From: Actinoplanes oryzae
GTDB taxonomy: Bacteria > Actinomycetota > Actinomycetes > Mycobacteriales > Micromonosporaceae
DNA length: 59,172 bases
Direction of reading: 5' to 3'
Assembly: GCF_030757795.1 (NCBI RefSeq)
Contig: NZ_JAUQWH010000041.1
Coordinates: 1-59,172 of the forward strand
Position numbers and translations under genes: made by a program
The notes under the pieces: generated by a model
What the model saw: the letters and a program-made list of their open reading frames with translations, nothing else
Databases searched by the model: none
What the model was told of the DNA's origin: nothing
Part shown: piece after piece, positions 36,225 through 45,798 of the stretch
Position numbering within the stretch: the stretch's first letter is position 1
How the letters are laid out: each line of letters begins with the position of its first letter

Positions 36225-38218
36225 CTCATCCGGACGATCGCGGCGCGGACGCGGTGGAGGTCGCGGCGGCGGCGTTCCAGGGTCATGGCCAGGCCGACCA
36301 GGAGCAGCCCGGCCGCCGCGAGCGGGATCCAGCGCGGCAGGAGATCCCACACCAGCACCACCTCGTGCAGCGCGACGATCGTGAGCACGACCCCGCCCGC
36401 GACGACCGGCGCCCGCAGCCGCGCCCCGGCACCCACGGCGGTGACGGCCAGTGCCCCGAGCCCGAGCAGCAGCCGCCGCACCGGCCCGCCCTCGGTGACG
36501 AGCACGGTCACGAGTGCCGGGAGGAAGGCCAGGACAAGCACCGGACCGTACGCTGCCCAGCTCGTCGTCCCCGGCCGCCGGCGCCGCAGCCACCAGCCGG
36601 CCACGCAGGCGAGCGCCGCCACGCCGAGCAGCGCCGCGCGGGTCGTCTCCGAGCGGGTCGCGACCAGGGAGGCGTGGACCAGCAGGACGTACGTGATCGC
36701 GGTCGGCCACGGCGCGCCCCGGGCGGGTCCACCTCTCAGGCGGCCGATGACCGCGATCGCCGCCACGAGCAGGTCGCACAGGAGCGCCGTCCACCACGGC
36801 CAGCCGAACGCCGCCGGTGCAGCGAGGGCTACCAGCGCCGCTCCCGTCAGGGTCACTTCCACCCGCCACGGGACCAGGGCAGCCACGCCGGCGGTGACGA
36901 GTACGAGCACGACGACGACGCGCCAGTCCAGGTCCGTCACTTCGGTGAGCGGTCCGAGGACGGTCACGGCCAGGGCGCCGATGCGGGCGCCTCGGAGTCC
37001 GGGGGCTGCCGGGCGTACCCGGGAAGTCAGCGTGACCGCCGCGGCCAGGACCGTCACGACCAGCGTGACCAGCACCGGAGCGGGATAGTCGCCACCCGCG
37101 ACGTGAACCAGGCGGCCGGCGCCGATCGCGAGCGCGACGATCAGCAGCCCGGCAGCCACCTCCCGCAGCGGCGCGACCCGGGACTGGAAGGCGCCCGCCA
37201 CGATCACCAGCGCGCCCGCGAGAAGTGCGCCCGCCGCGATCGCCGCCGCACCCGCCGACGTGGCAGTCGCCTCCGCCACCAGCGCGGCCGTCAGCGCCAC
37301 GAACACGGCCAGCGCGCCCAGCGCGTAGGACACCAGAGCAGTCGGCTCGGCGGGACGCCGGTGCAGGCGGATCACCACCAGGTCCGCGGCGGCGAGCGCG
37401 ATCATTGTGTACGCCCACCCCGCCGCACCGGGAGACATCGGCGACACGATCAAAGGCAGCACGGGCTGGGCGACCACAAGCGCGGCGAACCGGGGACCGG
37501 CCAGGCCGGTGAGGTGGGCGTACCCGAAGGCGACCGCGGCCGTCACCGCGCAGACCGCACCGGCGTAGCCCGCGGGCCCGGTGAGCGGGAGGAGCCGGAG
37601 GTGCCACGCGGCGTACCCGTCGAGCAGGAGCAGCAGCAAGCCGACCGCGGCGAAGGTCTCCGCCGTGCCCCGCAGCCGCTGCCGCACCGCCACGAGCGGC
37701 GCCGCCAGTGCGACCACGGTGCCCACACCGAGCACGGTCACCCGGCCGCGCAGCCCGAACTGCGACCACGCCACGGCCGTGAACACGATCGCGGCCACCG
37801 CCAGCAGCACGCCCCCGAGCAGGAAGAGTGTGTTCTGCATGACCCGCGTCGACGCCTCGGCCGCCGCGGACGTCACGAATCCCGCCGACCGTTCGCCGGC
37901 CGCCGTGGTCACCGGCGCGGTCATCGCGGGCGCCTTGGGAGCGGCGCCCGCGGCGGCGGAGACGGCCGCGCGTACCCGGGCAGCTGCGGCCTCCCGGTCC
38001 TGCCAGGCCCGCCGCAGCGCCTCGTCGGTGCTGCCGACGGCCGACCGCGCCATCGCGAACGCGGCCTGCGCAGCGGAGAGGCGGGCGGTCAGCACGGGGA
38101 TCTCGGCGTCCAGCCGGACGACCTGGGCGGCGTCCGGATCGGGGGCGCGGCCGCAGCCGGGACATCCGGCGGCTGCGGAGGCCTCGGCGCGGCAGAACGG
38201 GCAGGGGTACGTGGTCAC
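36221..38218 (-). CDS. Large zinc-ribbon polytopic membrane protein (SCO7613 C-terminal type)
   Basis: 665 residues from GTG 38218. The protein starts with a zinc ribbon (CPFCRAEASAAAGCPGCG, four cysteines), continues with an alpha-helical coiled region (35-110), and then about 14-18 membrane helices fill the rest. This is the layout of the actinobacterial family called SCO7613 C-terminal domain-containing membrane protein. Its molecular role is unknown; a transporter or polymer-exporting role is speculative. No operon partner is evident. Confidence 0.8.
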   Translation of the reverse strand: MTTYPCPFCRAEASAAAGCPGCGRAPDPDAAQVVRLDAEIPVLTARLSAAQAAFAMARSAVGSTDEALRRAWQDREAAAARVRAAVSAAAGAAPKAPAMTAPVTTAAGERSAGFVTSAAAEASTRVMQNTLFLLGGVLLAVAAIVFTAVAWSQFGLRGRVTVLGVGTVVALAAPLVAVRQRLRGTAETFAAVGLLLLLLDGYAAWHLRLLPLTGPAGYAGAVCAVTAAVAFGYAHLTGLAGPRFAALVVAQPVLPLIVSPMSPGAAGWAYTMIALAAADLVVIRLHRRPAEPTALVSYALGALAVFVALTAALVAEATATSAGAAAIAAGALLAGALVIVAGAFQSRVAPLREVAAGLLIVALAIGAGRLVHVAGGDYPAPVLVTLVVTVLAAAVTLTSRVRPAAPGLRGARIGALAVTVLGPLTEVTDLDWRVVVVLVLVTAGVAALVPWRVEVTLTGAALVALAAPAAFGWPWWTALLCDLLVAAIAVIGRLRGGPARGAPWPTAITYVLLVHASLVATRSETTRAALLGVAALACVAGWWLRRRRPGTTSWAAYGPVLVLAFLPALVTVLVTEGGPVRRLLLGLGALAVTAVGAGARLRAPVVAGGVVLTIVALHEVVLVWDLLPRWIPLAAAGLLLVGLAMTLERRRRDLHRVRAAIVRMS

Positions 38219-38267
38219 GCGGTAGATCTTCGCCGCGCCCGGGGGCCCGCCTCCTGAGTCGCCGTAC

Positions 38268-38738
38268 TCAGAGCGGCCGGGTAGGCCCCCTGGGTACCGG
38301 CGCCGGGTCCTGCGCCGACCAGGCCTGCCAGCGGGTGACGACGATGCGGAGGAAGGGGCCGGGCGGCGGGGCCGAGGCGTACTGGGGGTAGCGGGCCAGC
38401 AGCTCGGGGGAGGACTCGTCGGTGACGGTGGCGAGGCCGTCGGCGCGGACCCACCAGAGGGTGGACCAGTCGTCGTCGTAGTGGTCGGCGAGGACGCTGA
38501 CGCGGGGCTCGTGGGCGATGTTGGTCAGGCGCTGCAGGGCACGGTGGCGCTTGGGCTTGCCGTCGACCGCCGTGTGGATGACGAACTCGGGCTGCCCGGC
38601 CGCGGCCGGTGGCGGCCCCTCGACCAGGGCGAAGACGATCGGTACGAGGTGCGGCGCGCCGTCCGGGGTGACCGTGGCGAGGCGGGCCGAGCGGGCGGCT
38701 CTGAAGCGCTCGGCGGCGAAGCGCTCGGCGCGGCTCAT
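38268..38738 (-). CDS. PPOX-class F420-dependent oxidoreductase
   Basis: 156 residues, a split-barrel flavin/F420-binding protein resembling the mycobacterial Rv0121c-type family: RFRAARSARLATVTPDGAPHLVPIVFAL, VDGKPKRHRALQRLTNIAHEPRVSVLADHY in two segments, and WWVRADGLA. Such enzymes reduce substrates with F420H2. ATG 38738 overlaps the stop of the preceding LLM-class enzyme (ATGA), so the two are made together. Both probably use coenzyme F420. Confidence 0.85.
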   Translation of the reverse strand: MSRAERFAAERFRAARSARLATVTPDGAPHLVPIVFALVEGPPPAAAGQPEFVIHTAVDGKPKRHRALQRLTNIAHEPRVSVLADHYDDDWSTLWWVRADGLATVTDESSPELLARYPQYASAPPPGPFLRIVVTRWQAWSAQDPAPVPRGPTRPL

Positions 38739-39568
38739 CGGCCGGTGAAGTCGCCGATCGCGCGCTCCCAGCGTTCGAGGGCGGGCTCGACGACGGACCA
38801 CGGGCCGGACGGCAGCCAGGCCGACGCGCGGTGGACGCCGGCGTCCTCGAGCCGCTCCAGCACCTTCGGATCGGGCGGGACGCTCAGCAACTGCACCTGC
38901 AGCGGGCGCTCGGCGCGGGCGCGCAACTCCGCGATGCGGTCGAACAGCGCCGGGTTCTTCGTGAAGTTGGGGAACCACCCGTCGCCGTACTCGAGGACGC
39001 GGTCCAGGACGGTCGGCCCGTCCCCGCCGACGAGCACCGGAGGGTACGGGCGCTGGGCCGGCTTGGGCCACGACCAGATGCGCTCGAACGCGACGAACTC
39101 GCCGGCGAACGAGGCCTCGCTCTCGGTCCAGATTGCTTGCATCGCCCGTACGCGCTCACTCAGCAACCGCATCCGCGTGCGCGGGTCGGTGCCGTGGTTG
39201 GCCATCTCCTCCCTGTTCCAGCCGGCGCCCACCCCGAACTCCAGCCGCCCGCCGGACAGATGATCGACCGACGCGACCTCCTTGGCCGTCGTGATCGGGT
39301 CCCGCTCCACGACCAGGCACACCCCGCTGCCCACCCGCAACCGCGACGTGGCCGCCGCCGCGTCGGTGAGGGCGACGAAGAGGTCGTACGTGTGCCAGTA
39401 CTTCCGGGGCAACTCGCCGCCCGCGCCGTAGGGCGTCGCGCGGCTCGCCGGGATGTGCGTGTGCTCGGCGAAGAACAGGGCGCCCAGCCCCCGCTCCTCG
39501 ACCCGCCGCGCAATCTCGCCGGGCCGCATGCCGTCATGGGTAGGAAAATAACCGGCACCGAACTCCAT
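38735..39568 (-). CDS. LLM-class F420-dependent oxidoreductase
   Basis: 277 residues from ATG 39568; the open frame continues upstream through low-complexity sequence, but homology begins at MEFGAGYFPTHDG. It is a luciferase-like TIM barrel: ALFFAEHTHIPASR, RVGSGVCLVVERDPITTAKEVASVDHLSGGR (typical LLM stretch) and FGVGAGWNREE. F420-dependent members act on many small molecules. It is co-translated with the PPOX-class protein. The substrate is unknown. Confidence 0.88.
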   Translation of the reverse strand: MEFGAGYFPTHDGMRPGEIARRVEERGLGALFFAEHTHIPASRATPYGAGGELPRKYWHTYDLFVALTDAAAATSRLRVGSGVCLVVERDPITTAKEVASVDHLSGGRLEFGVGAGWNREEMANHGTDPRTRMRLLSERVRAMQAIWTESEASFAGEFVAFERIWSWPKPAQRPYPPVLVGGDGPTVLDRVLEYGDGWFPNFTKNPALFDRIAELRARAERPLQVQLLSVPPDPKVLERLEDAGVHRASAWLPSGPWSVVEPALERWERAIGDFTGR

Positions 39569-40035
39569 GCCGCCGAGTCTCGCACGCCCCCACCCTCCCG
39601 GCGCGGCCCACCGAGACGCACCGCCACCGCCAGCGCCAGCGAGCGATGCCGATGACAGGTGACGACGAGCGTCGCCGGCCGATGGCGAGCACCAGCGCCG
39701 GCGGCGGGCGACGATAGCGACGGCGAGTGGCGGCAGACGATGGTCGGCGAGCCACGGCAGGCGACGAGCGACGGTAACGACGAAGCATCGGCGACGACGA
39801 TCGACCGCGACGGCTAGCGACGGCGGCGGCGGCAACGGTGGCGGTGGCGGCAATGGCGGCGGTGGCGGCAATGGCGACGGTGGCGGCGGTGGCGACGGCG
39901 GCGGTGGCGGCGGCCCCGCGAGAGGGCCGCGCGTCAAGCCAGGTGACGAGCGGCTGGCCCCGGCCCATGCGGCCCGACGCCCGCCGTGATGACCGGCGCG
40001 TGAGCCCCCGTCGGTCGCTCGAGTGACCCCGCCTT
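39569..40035. repeat. Gene-free low-complexity stretch with GGCGGTGGC tract
   Basis: This 467-base interval holds no credible gene. Bases about 39815-39920 are a GGCGGT/GGCAAT trinucleotide-type tract. The rest is built of short CGACG/GCGACGA units. Frames through it give only Ala/Gly/Arg strings. It may be a decayed repeat array. Confidence 0.75.
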
Positions 40036-40482
40036 TCAGTCGCCCGAGTGACCGAAGAAGAACAGCTCCGCCGGCCGCCCCCGCTCGTCGTGCAGCACCG
40101 CGCACCGCCCGAACCACCGCTCCCCGGCCAGCTCCCGCAGCGCCTCGGCATGCGCCCGGGTCGGCGTGGCCGTGCCCGTGGCCAGCAGCGCCTGCTCGGC
40201 CGTGACCGGCTCCACCGTGCCCGGCCCGTCATAGTCTCCCGGCTCGATCATGTGGGACATGTCCAGGATCGAGTGGGTGCCCTCCTCCTGCACGTCCGTG
40301 TCGGCCCACAGCTCCTCGTGCGTGCGGGGCCGGTGCGGGAACGCCGCCGCCGGCTTCCCGAGCTCCCGGGGCACAGCCCACCAATAGTCGCCGTCCGCGA
40401 GCACCTGCTCCTTCAGCTCGCGCAGTGCCTTGGCCAGATCCGGCTGGTAGGGGACGTGATAGCCCCACTGAGACGCGCCCAT
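40036..40482 (-). CDS. Conserved hypothetical protein
   Basis: 148 residues from ATG 40482 with GAGGGAG upstream. It opens MGASQWGYHVPYQPDLAKALRELKEQVL and contains YWWAVPRE, RPRTHEELWADTDVQEEGTHSILDM and a C-terminal ERWFGRCAVLHDERGRPAELFFFGHSGD in shorter parts. The WGY...PYQ start and FFFGHSGD end are of the type seen in actinobacterial proteins of unknown role, sometimes near toxins or secreted systems. It is divergent from the RyR/TrkA gene that opens the RiPP-signalling island. Confidence 0.7.
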   Translation of the reverse strand: MGASQWGYHVPYQPDLAKALRELKEQVLADGDYWWAVPRELGKPAAAFPHRPRTHEELWADTDVQEEGTHSILDMSHMIEPGDYDGPGTVEPVTAEQALLATGTATPTRAHAEALRELAGERWFGRCAVLHDERGRPAELFFFGHSGD

Positions 40483-40569
40483 GACTCTCCCTCGTGTGTG
40501 GACGCGATCAACCTAGCCACGGGGTACGACAGAATGCGCCAAGTAGCAGCACCGTGACAACATGTATCT

Positions 40570-42429
40570 ATGGTTCCCTCGGGGCGGCGCACCGCGGTGG
40601 TCGTCCGGCTGGGGTTCGTCGGGCTGGCGCTCGTGGCACTCATGCTCGGCTACATCGGCCTCGATCAGTATTTCCGGCAGGAGGCGCTCGACGGGCGTAC
40701 CTTCCTCAATCTGCTGTATTGCGATCTTCAGCTCTTCGTCCTGGGCGCCGACCCGCTGCAGGGGGCCACGGACTTCCCGCTCAGCCTGCAGCTCGCCCGG
40801 TTCGCGGCGCCCGCCGTCACGCTGTTCGCCCTGGCCGAGGCCGGTCGCCTGCTGCTGGCCACCCAGCTCAACCGCATCCGCGCCCGCAACGCCCGCGGGC
40901 ACTCGATCGTCTGCGGCGACTCGGCGGCCGCGATCGCGCTGGCCCGGAATCTGGCGCGGGCGCGGCGGCGTACGGTGCTCGTCCGGAGCCGGACCATCGG
41001 CCCGCTGGAGCTGCGCCGCGGCCGCCTGCTCGGCATCACCGGCGACGCGACCGACCCGGACGTGCTGCGCGGGGCCGGCGTGCTGCGCGCGACCACCATC
41101 TATGCCTGCACCGACGACAGCGCCACCAATGTGGCCATCGCCACCACCGCCGGCCGCGTGCTCGGGAGCAACGGCGGACAGGCCATGGTGTACGCCCAGA
41201 TCCACGACCCGGACCGGGCGGTCACCCTGCAGGCCCGGCGGCTCGGGGTGGACGCGTCCCCCGGGCTGCGGCTGGACTTCTTCAACCTCGACCAGCTGGC
41301 GGTGCACGTCCTGCTCACCCAGCGGCCGCTCCGACCGGCCGGAGCCCGCCCGCCCCGGCTGCTGATCGCCGGTGACGCGCCGTTCGCCCGGGCCCTGCTG
41401 GTCGGCGTGGCGCGCAACTGGCGGCTCAGGCGGCAGGACGACGCCTCCCGTCTGCGCATCGACCTCGTGGCCCCCGGGGCGGCGGCGATCCTGGCCGGGC
41501 TGCGCGAACGGTACGTGATCGTCGACGAGGCGTGCGCCGTGTCCGCGTACGACCTGGAGCTGTCCGCCCTCCTGCGCGCCCGCCGTGATCTGCGTTACGA
41601 CGACGCCTGGTTCTGCTACCGCGACGAGGAGTACGGCCTCCAGCTCGCCCTCACCGCCCACGAGCTGTGGCACCGGGTGCGCGGGCGGATCTTCGTGCCG
41701 GTCGAGCGGTTCGCCGGGCTGACGGACGCGTTCGGCGACGAGTCCGGTCAGCCCCTGCTCGACCAGGTGAACGGCAAGATCCGCCTGATCCCGAAGAACA
41801 CCCTCGCCTGCGACCCCGACCTGATCGCCGAGGACCTGGTCGAGCGGCTGGCCCGGCTGATCCACGAACGGTACGTGATCTCCGCCCGCCGCCGCCCCGC
41901 CGAACCGACCGACCCGGCGGCCCTCGTGGACTGGGCCGACCTCGACGAGGAACGCCGCCGCTCCAGCCGGGCCCAGGCCGGCTCGATCGGCGCCAAGCTG
42001 CACGCGATCGGCTGCACGATCGTGGCGCGCACCGGACCGGATGACTTCCGTCTCACCCCCGGGGAGATCGACCTGCTGGCGGCGGCCGAACAGCAGCGCT
42101 GGCTCGACACGGCCGCCGCCGGCTGGCGCTACGGGAGCCGGCGTGACGAGGCGGCGAAGCGGTCCCCGTACGTCCGGGCCTGGGACGATCTCGCCGACGG
42201 CGACCGCGAGAAGGCCCGCGCGGCGATGCGAGACCTGCCGGCGATCCTCGCCGACGCCGGCTTCCAAGTGGTACGTCTGGCCGAGGGCACACTTGCAGTG
42301 ACGGACGGAGAGACCGATGACGCGTACGGTGACACGGGTCGGCGTGACCGGCCACATCCGCCTGGCCCGAGGCTCGGCCCGGCCGATCTACCGGGAACTC
42401 AGAACAACGCTCGCCGAGCTGGCCGGTGA
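40570..42429 (+). CDS. Membrane TrkA-N protein with C-terminal RyR domain
   Basis: 619 residues. Two membrane helices (about 12-32 and 72-95) are followed by a Rossmann TrkA-N-like domain (GHSIVCGDSAAAIALARNLARA near 110) and a second nucleotide-binding half (RPPRLLIAGDAPFARALLVG near 258). Residues about 505-575 are an RyR domain (EQQRWLDTAAAGWRYGSRRD, AAKRSPYVRAWDDL). RyR domains are predicted nucleotide/ligand sensors found beside SLOG, TIR and STAND proteins in bacterial conflict systems. The last about 45 residues run 113 bases into the next gene and look non-homologous. No clear ribosome site precedes ATG 40570. Confidence 0.82.
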   Translation: MVPSGRRTAVVVRLGFVGLALVALMLGYIGLDQYFRQEALDGRTFLNLLYCDLQLFVLGADPLQGATDFPLSLQLARFAAPAVTLFALAEAGRLLLATQLNRIRARNARGHSIVCGDSAAAIALARNLARARRRTVLVRSRTIGPLELRRGRLLGITGDATDPDVLRGAGVLRATTIYACTDDSATNVAIATTAGRVLGSNGGQAMVYAQIHDPDRAVTLQARRLGVDASPGLRLDFFNLDQLAVHVLLTQRPLRPAGARPPRLLIAGDAPFARALLVGVARNWRLRRQDDASRLRIDLVAPGAAAILAGLRERYVIVDEACAVSAYDLELSALLRARRDLRYDDAWFCYRDEEYGLQLALTAHELWHRVRGRIFVPVERFAGLTDAFGDESGQPLLDQVNGKIRLIPKNTLACDPDLIAEDLVERLARLIHERYVISARRRPAEPTDPAALVDWADLDEERRRSSRAQAGSIGAKLHAIGCTIVARTGPDDFRLTPGEIDLLAAAEQQRWLDTAAAGWRYGSRRDEAAKRSPYVRAWDDLADGDREKARAAMRDLPAILADAGFQVVRLAEGTLAVTDGETDDAYGDTGRRDRPHPPGPRLGPADLPGTQNNARRAGR

Positions 42430-42844
42430 CGGCGACCTGCACGGCGTGACCTGCCTCGCCGAGGGCGCCGACAGCCTCTTCGCCAAGGCCGTGCGCTCCC
42501 TGCGCGGCAGCTTCGACGTCATCCTGGCCGGCCCGCCCGGCCGCCGCACCACCCGCCGCCTCCTCCGCTCCGCCCGCCAGGTGCGGCGTGTCCAGCACGA
42601 CGCCCGCCCGGAGCACAGGTACGCCGCCGCCAGCGCCGCCGTCCTCGACAACTGCGACATCCTCGTGGCGGTCTGGGACGGCAGCGAGGACGGCACGTAC
42701 GGCGGCACCGCCCACACCGTGGCGCTGGCCCGCGACCAGGGCAAGACCGTCCACGTGGTCTGGCCCCCCAAGGCCCGGCGCCGAGGCTACGTGGGCGGCG
42801 GCTCGATGTCACACTCCAAGCGAGCCCCGGCGGCCGCCGCCTGA
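42317..42844 (+). CDS. SLOG-domain predicted nucleotide-sensing protein
   Basis: 175 residues from ATG 42317 with GGAGAGA upstream. The fold is the Rossmann-like SLOG group (related to DprA, TRPM and YpsA): VGVTGHIRLARG at the start, GVTCLAEGADSLFAKAVRS, DNCDILVAVWDGSEDG and GGTAHTVALARDQGKTVHVV. These match the phosphate/nucleotide-binding positions of SLOG proteins. It overlaps the RyR/TrkA gene by 113 bases and the convergent FxsT-like gene by 58. Such proteins are predicted to sense or process nucleotide-derived signals in immune-like systems. Confidence 0.82.
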   Translation: MTRTVTRVGVTGHIRLARGSARPIYRELRTTLAELAGDGDLHGVTCLAEGADSLFAKAVRSLRGSFDVILAGPPGRRTTRRLLRSARQVRRVQHDARPEHRYAAASAAVLDNCDILVAVWDGSEDGTYGGTAHTVALARDQGKTVHVVWPPKARRRGYVGGGSMSHSKRAPAAAA

Positions 42845-45627
42845 ACACCGGGGTGATCGTCCCCGAGCGCCCGGGCCAGCCGAGCCACGGCCGCCGGATG
42901 ATCACCCTCCTTGTCCAGCGCCAGATTGACGGCGGCCACAAGCGTCTCGGGGTGCTCCTCACCCCGCACCCGGACCAGCCGGTCGAAGGTCACCTGCCCG
43001 AGATCGACGGCCTCCTTGCGCATCTGCTGATGAGCGAGATCATTGGTCAGCCCGATCGCGGTGATCAGCGTGTGCGGATGCTCGTGCCCCAGCTTCTGCG
43101 CCGTCTCGTCATAGGTCACCTCATCGATGTTGTGCGCCTCCCGCCACTGCCCGAGCGCCCGCAACACCACCGCAAGGTTCGTCGCGGCGGCCAGCGTCAG
43201 CGGATTCTGCTCCCCGAAAAGCCGCCGATACCGGTCGTACGCCTCCGTGGCCAGACTCCGAGCCCCAATCGCATCCCCCACAGCCCGCAACGTGTTCGCA
43301 TACGTCATGATCGCCGCCAAAGTCAGGTGATGATCGGGCCCGAACCGCTCCTGACACCCCCGGTAGTTGTCGGTGGCGAACCCCATTGACTCTTGCTGCC
43401 GTCCCAGTCTCCGTTGCCCCACGGCCATGGTTCTGATCGCGACGAACCAGTAATCATGTCTGTTCCGGCGCGGCATCTTCGACTGCTGCAGAGCCAGAGC
43501 CTCCTCGGTCCGTCCGAGGTCCAGCAGGTCCCATGCCAGGTTCCGGGCGGTGACGAGAACGTTGGCCTGGGCGCCTCCGTCGGCCCGCTCCGACCTGGCG
43601 AGCAGATCCGAGTCGATCGCGAGAGCCTCCTCCGAACGGCCCAGAAGCCGGAGGTTGATGGTGAGGTTACTGGCGGCCAGAAGCACACGTGGGTCGTCAT
43701 CGTCGTAGATTTCACGCATCGTCGCGACTCGGCGGTTGTCGACGTCGTAGGCCTCCGGATAGTCGCCGTCGAACCGTAGGTAGAAGGCCACGATCGCAGC
43801 CAGCCCGAGCGTGTCAGGATGCTTCTCACCGTACGTCGGGTCCGCGCGCAGCGAATTCCACGTGTCAGAGATCATTTCCCGGGACTCGGCGTAGTGTCCG
43901 AGCGCTCGGAGCGCATTCGCGAGGTTCCGGGTGGCGCGGACGGTCAGCCGGTGCGTCGGTCCGAGATCTTCGATGGCACGCCAAGCGCCGAGTGCTTGCC
44001 GGGCCAGCTGGACGGACGCCTCGAAGTCGCCGACGCGCTCAAGGTAACGGATCTGATCGGCGACCGCCTCGCGCGCTTCGATGACGGTCGAGTGAGTGGC
44101 GTAGGAAGCATTCAGATGCGGTCCGATCTCGGCATGCTGCGGCCACGTCCGGGTGTCTTCCGGTCTACCAGGGTTCGCCGCCGCGAGGAGCCGATGGACG
44201 TCCAGCCGTCGCTGAACCGCCGTCTGCTCGGGCAATCCATCGCGGACGACGAGCTGAACGAGGCGATGGACCTGAATCTCCTCCTGGTCGGGGCTTACTT
44301 GGGCCAGGCCGTAGCGGGAGAGCTGTCTTGCGAGACGAAGCAACTCATCGGTGCGGTACAGCGCCCGTCCCAGCGGCGGTGTGAGCATGGCGTCGCGTCC
44401 GCGGTGAAGCAGGGCTATCGGCACGGGCACGGGAGCCATGAAGGACAGAAGTTCGAGCAGTTGCACTGCGGCCACGGAATCCTCCCGCAGCCGGGCAGCG
44501 GCGACGTTCACAAAAGTCGTGACTGTGGTGGTGCGGGAGCCGGCGCGACGCCCGGCGGCCAGGAGTTCGTCGAAGTGTTCGGCGAAGAGGCGCAGATACT
44601 CGGCGACGGGCATGCCGGTGGAGGTTTGCATGGCGCATACCTGTTCCAGGCCCAGCGGCAGGTCGCCCAGCTGCTCCGCCAGCGCGTCGCAGTCCTCGGC
44701 CGTCGCCACGACGCCCCATGCCCGCATGAACTCGATGCTCTCCTCGCGATCGAACACGCCGACCTGGACCGCCGTGTCCGTCACCGAGGACCAGGCGGCA
44801 TTGCGTGAGGTGACAATCACGTGGCCACCCGCGGCGGGCACCAGATTCGTGAGGTCGCCGGGCTGGTCGGCGTTGTCATAGACCAGCAGCCAGCGTAGAG
44901 AGCTGCCCTCGAGCGCGGTGAGCACTGTGCGAATGGTCTGCCGCATGTCGGCGGACGCGCGGATGCCGAGCTGGTCGCCCAACGCGGACAGCGCCGCGAT
45001 GGCTTGCGACGGGTGCTCGGCCGGAACCCACCAGACCAGGTCGTACTCCCGTGACCACCGGTGCAGATACTCGATGGCGAGCTGGGTCTTGCCGACGCCG
45101 CCGAGCCCCACCACCGGCAGCGGGGGCTCCGCCGAGCTGGTCAGCCCCGCGCGGATCTGATCGAGGAGCTGCTCGCGCCCGGTGAAGTGTCGCCCTCGTG
45201 CCGGAGCGTTGGTGGTTGTGGGGCCGGCGAGGGGCTGCTGCGGCAAAGATGCCCGGAGCGGTGGCGCCACGAAGTCGTTGCGCAACGGGGCAGGAGCCGT
45301 CTGACCGGGCTCGTCGCTGGCGGCCAGCCACAACTGATGGAAGCGGCGTACCTCTCGGTCGGCGTCGAGACCGGTCACCGACCAGGTCGCGAGCTGGCGG
45401 ACGACGCACTCGACCTTGACCCACTTCGGCAGGATGCCGTTGCCGCGCAGCATCGCGTTCACCGTCTCGTGGCTGACGGTGTCGCGGAGAGCGTCGTTGT
45501 CCCGGATTGCCGTGCTGACCTTCCGGGCGGCCGGCTTGCCCGCAGCGCGGTGCAACTCCTGGAGGGCCGCGGTGAGATCGCGCAACGGCCCATTGGCAGC
45601 CGGACCCGATCGGGGAGCCGTCGGCAC
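42787..45627 (-). CDS. fxsT: FxsT-like NB-ARC/TPR protein with HTH-like N-terminus
   Basis: 946 residues from GTG 45627, with GGAGGG seven bases upstream. Residues about 12-105 form a small helical DNA-binding-like domain (ALRDTVSHETVNAMLRGNG). The NB-ARC STAND ATPase follows (Walker A GLGGVGKT at 174-181, LLVYDNADQP Walker B, HVIVTSRNAAWS, GDLPLGLEQ), then from about 500 to the end at least ten TPR units of the kinesin-light-chain type (repeated TLxAxxNLAxxLRxLG). This is the layout of tetratricopeptide proteins of FxSxx-COOH systems. It probably senses a signal and oligomerises. It diverges from the AAC(3)-like gene and converges on the SLOG gene. Confidence 0.85.
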   Translation of the reverse strand: MPTAPRSGPAANGPLRDLTAALQELHRAAGKPAARKVSTAIRDNDALRDTVSHETVNAMLRGNGILPKWVKVECVVRQLATWSVTGLDADREVRRFHQLWLAASDEPGQTAPAPLRNDFVAPPLRASLPQQPLAGPTTTNAPARGRHFTGREQLLDQIRAGLTSSAEPPLPVVGLGGVGKTQLAIEYLHRWSREYDLVWWVPAEHPSQAIAALSALGDQLGIRASADMRQTIRTVLTALEGSSLRWLLVYDNADQPGDLTNLVPAAGGHVIVTSRNAAWSSVTDTAVQVGVFDREESIEFMRAWGVVATAEDCDALAEQLGDLPLGLEQVCAMQTSTGMPVAEYLRLFAEHFDELLAAGRRAGSRTTTVTTFVNVAAARLREDSVAAVQLLELLSFMAPVPVPIALLHRGRDAMLTPPLGRALYRTDELLRLARQLSRYGLAQVSPDQEEIQVHRLVQLVVRDGLPEQTAVQRRLDVHRLLAAANPGRPEDTRTWPQHAEIGPHLNASYATHSTVIEAREAVADQIRYLERVGDFEASVQLARQALGAWRAIEDLGPTHRLTVRATRNLANALRALGHYAESREMISDTWNSLRADPTYGEKHPDTLGLAAIVAFYLRFDGDYPEAYDVDNRRVATMREIYDDDDPRVLLAASNLTINLRLLGRSEEALAIDSDLLARSERADGGAQANVLVTARNLAWDLLDLGRTEEALALQQSKMPRRNRHDYWFVAIRTMAVGQRRLGRQQESMGFATDNYRGCQERFGPDHHLTLAAIMTYANTLRAVGDAIGARSLATEAYDRYRRLFGEQNPLTLAAATNLAVVLRALGQWREAHNIDEVTYDETAQKLGHEHPHTLITAIGLTNDLAHQQMRKEAVDLGQVTFDRLVRVRGEEHPETLVAAVNLALDKEGDHPAAVARLARALGDDHPGVQAAAAGARLECDIEPPPT

Positions 45628-45798
45628 GCGCGAGCCCTCCGTCCAACGTCAACAGATGTCAGGTTCTGCCAATCGGAAGAAGTCCATTGGACGGCCTCCG
45701 TCAGCCGCCGTCAACTTCCGGCGGTCCTTGCCAGAACAGATCGTCCGACCGGCCGATGGCGCCAGGATGGAAGGGGACGATCCGCCGGGAGGAAACGG
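45628..45798. promoter_or_regulatory. Divergent promoter region of the RiPP core operon
   Basis: The 171 bases between the FxsT-like gene and the acetyltransferase must carry promoters for both directions. I see no clean -35/-10 pair. The AAC(3)-side ribosome site is GGGAGGA at 45787-45793. The HTH-like N-terminus of the FxsT-like protein makes it a candidate regulator of this site (inference). Confidence 0.4.

Noticed and set aside
36077..38257. 726-codon plus-strand frame opposite the zinc-ribbon membrane protein
   Set aside because: Shadow frame; Arg/His/Asp-rich with no hydrophobic organisation.
39838..40026. Ala/Val-rich 62-codon ORF
   Set aside because: It is a translation of the GGCGGT/GGCAAT low-complexity tract.
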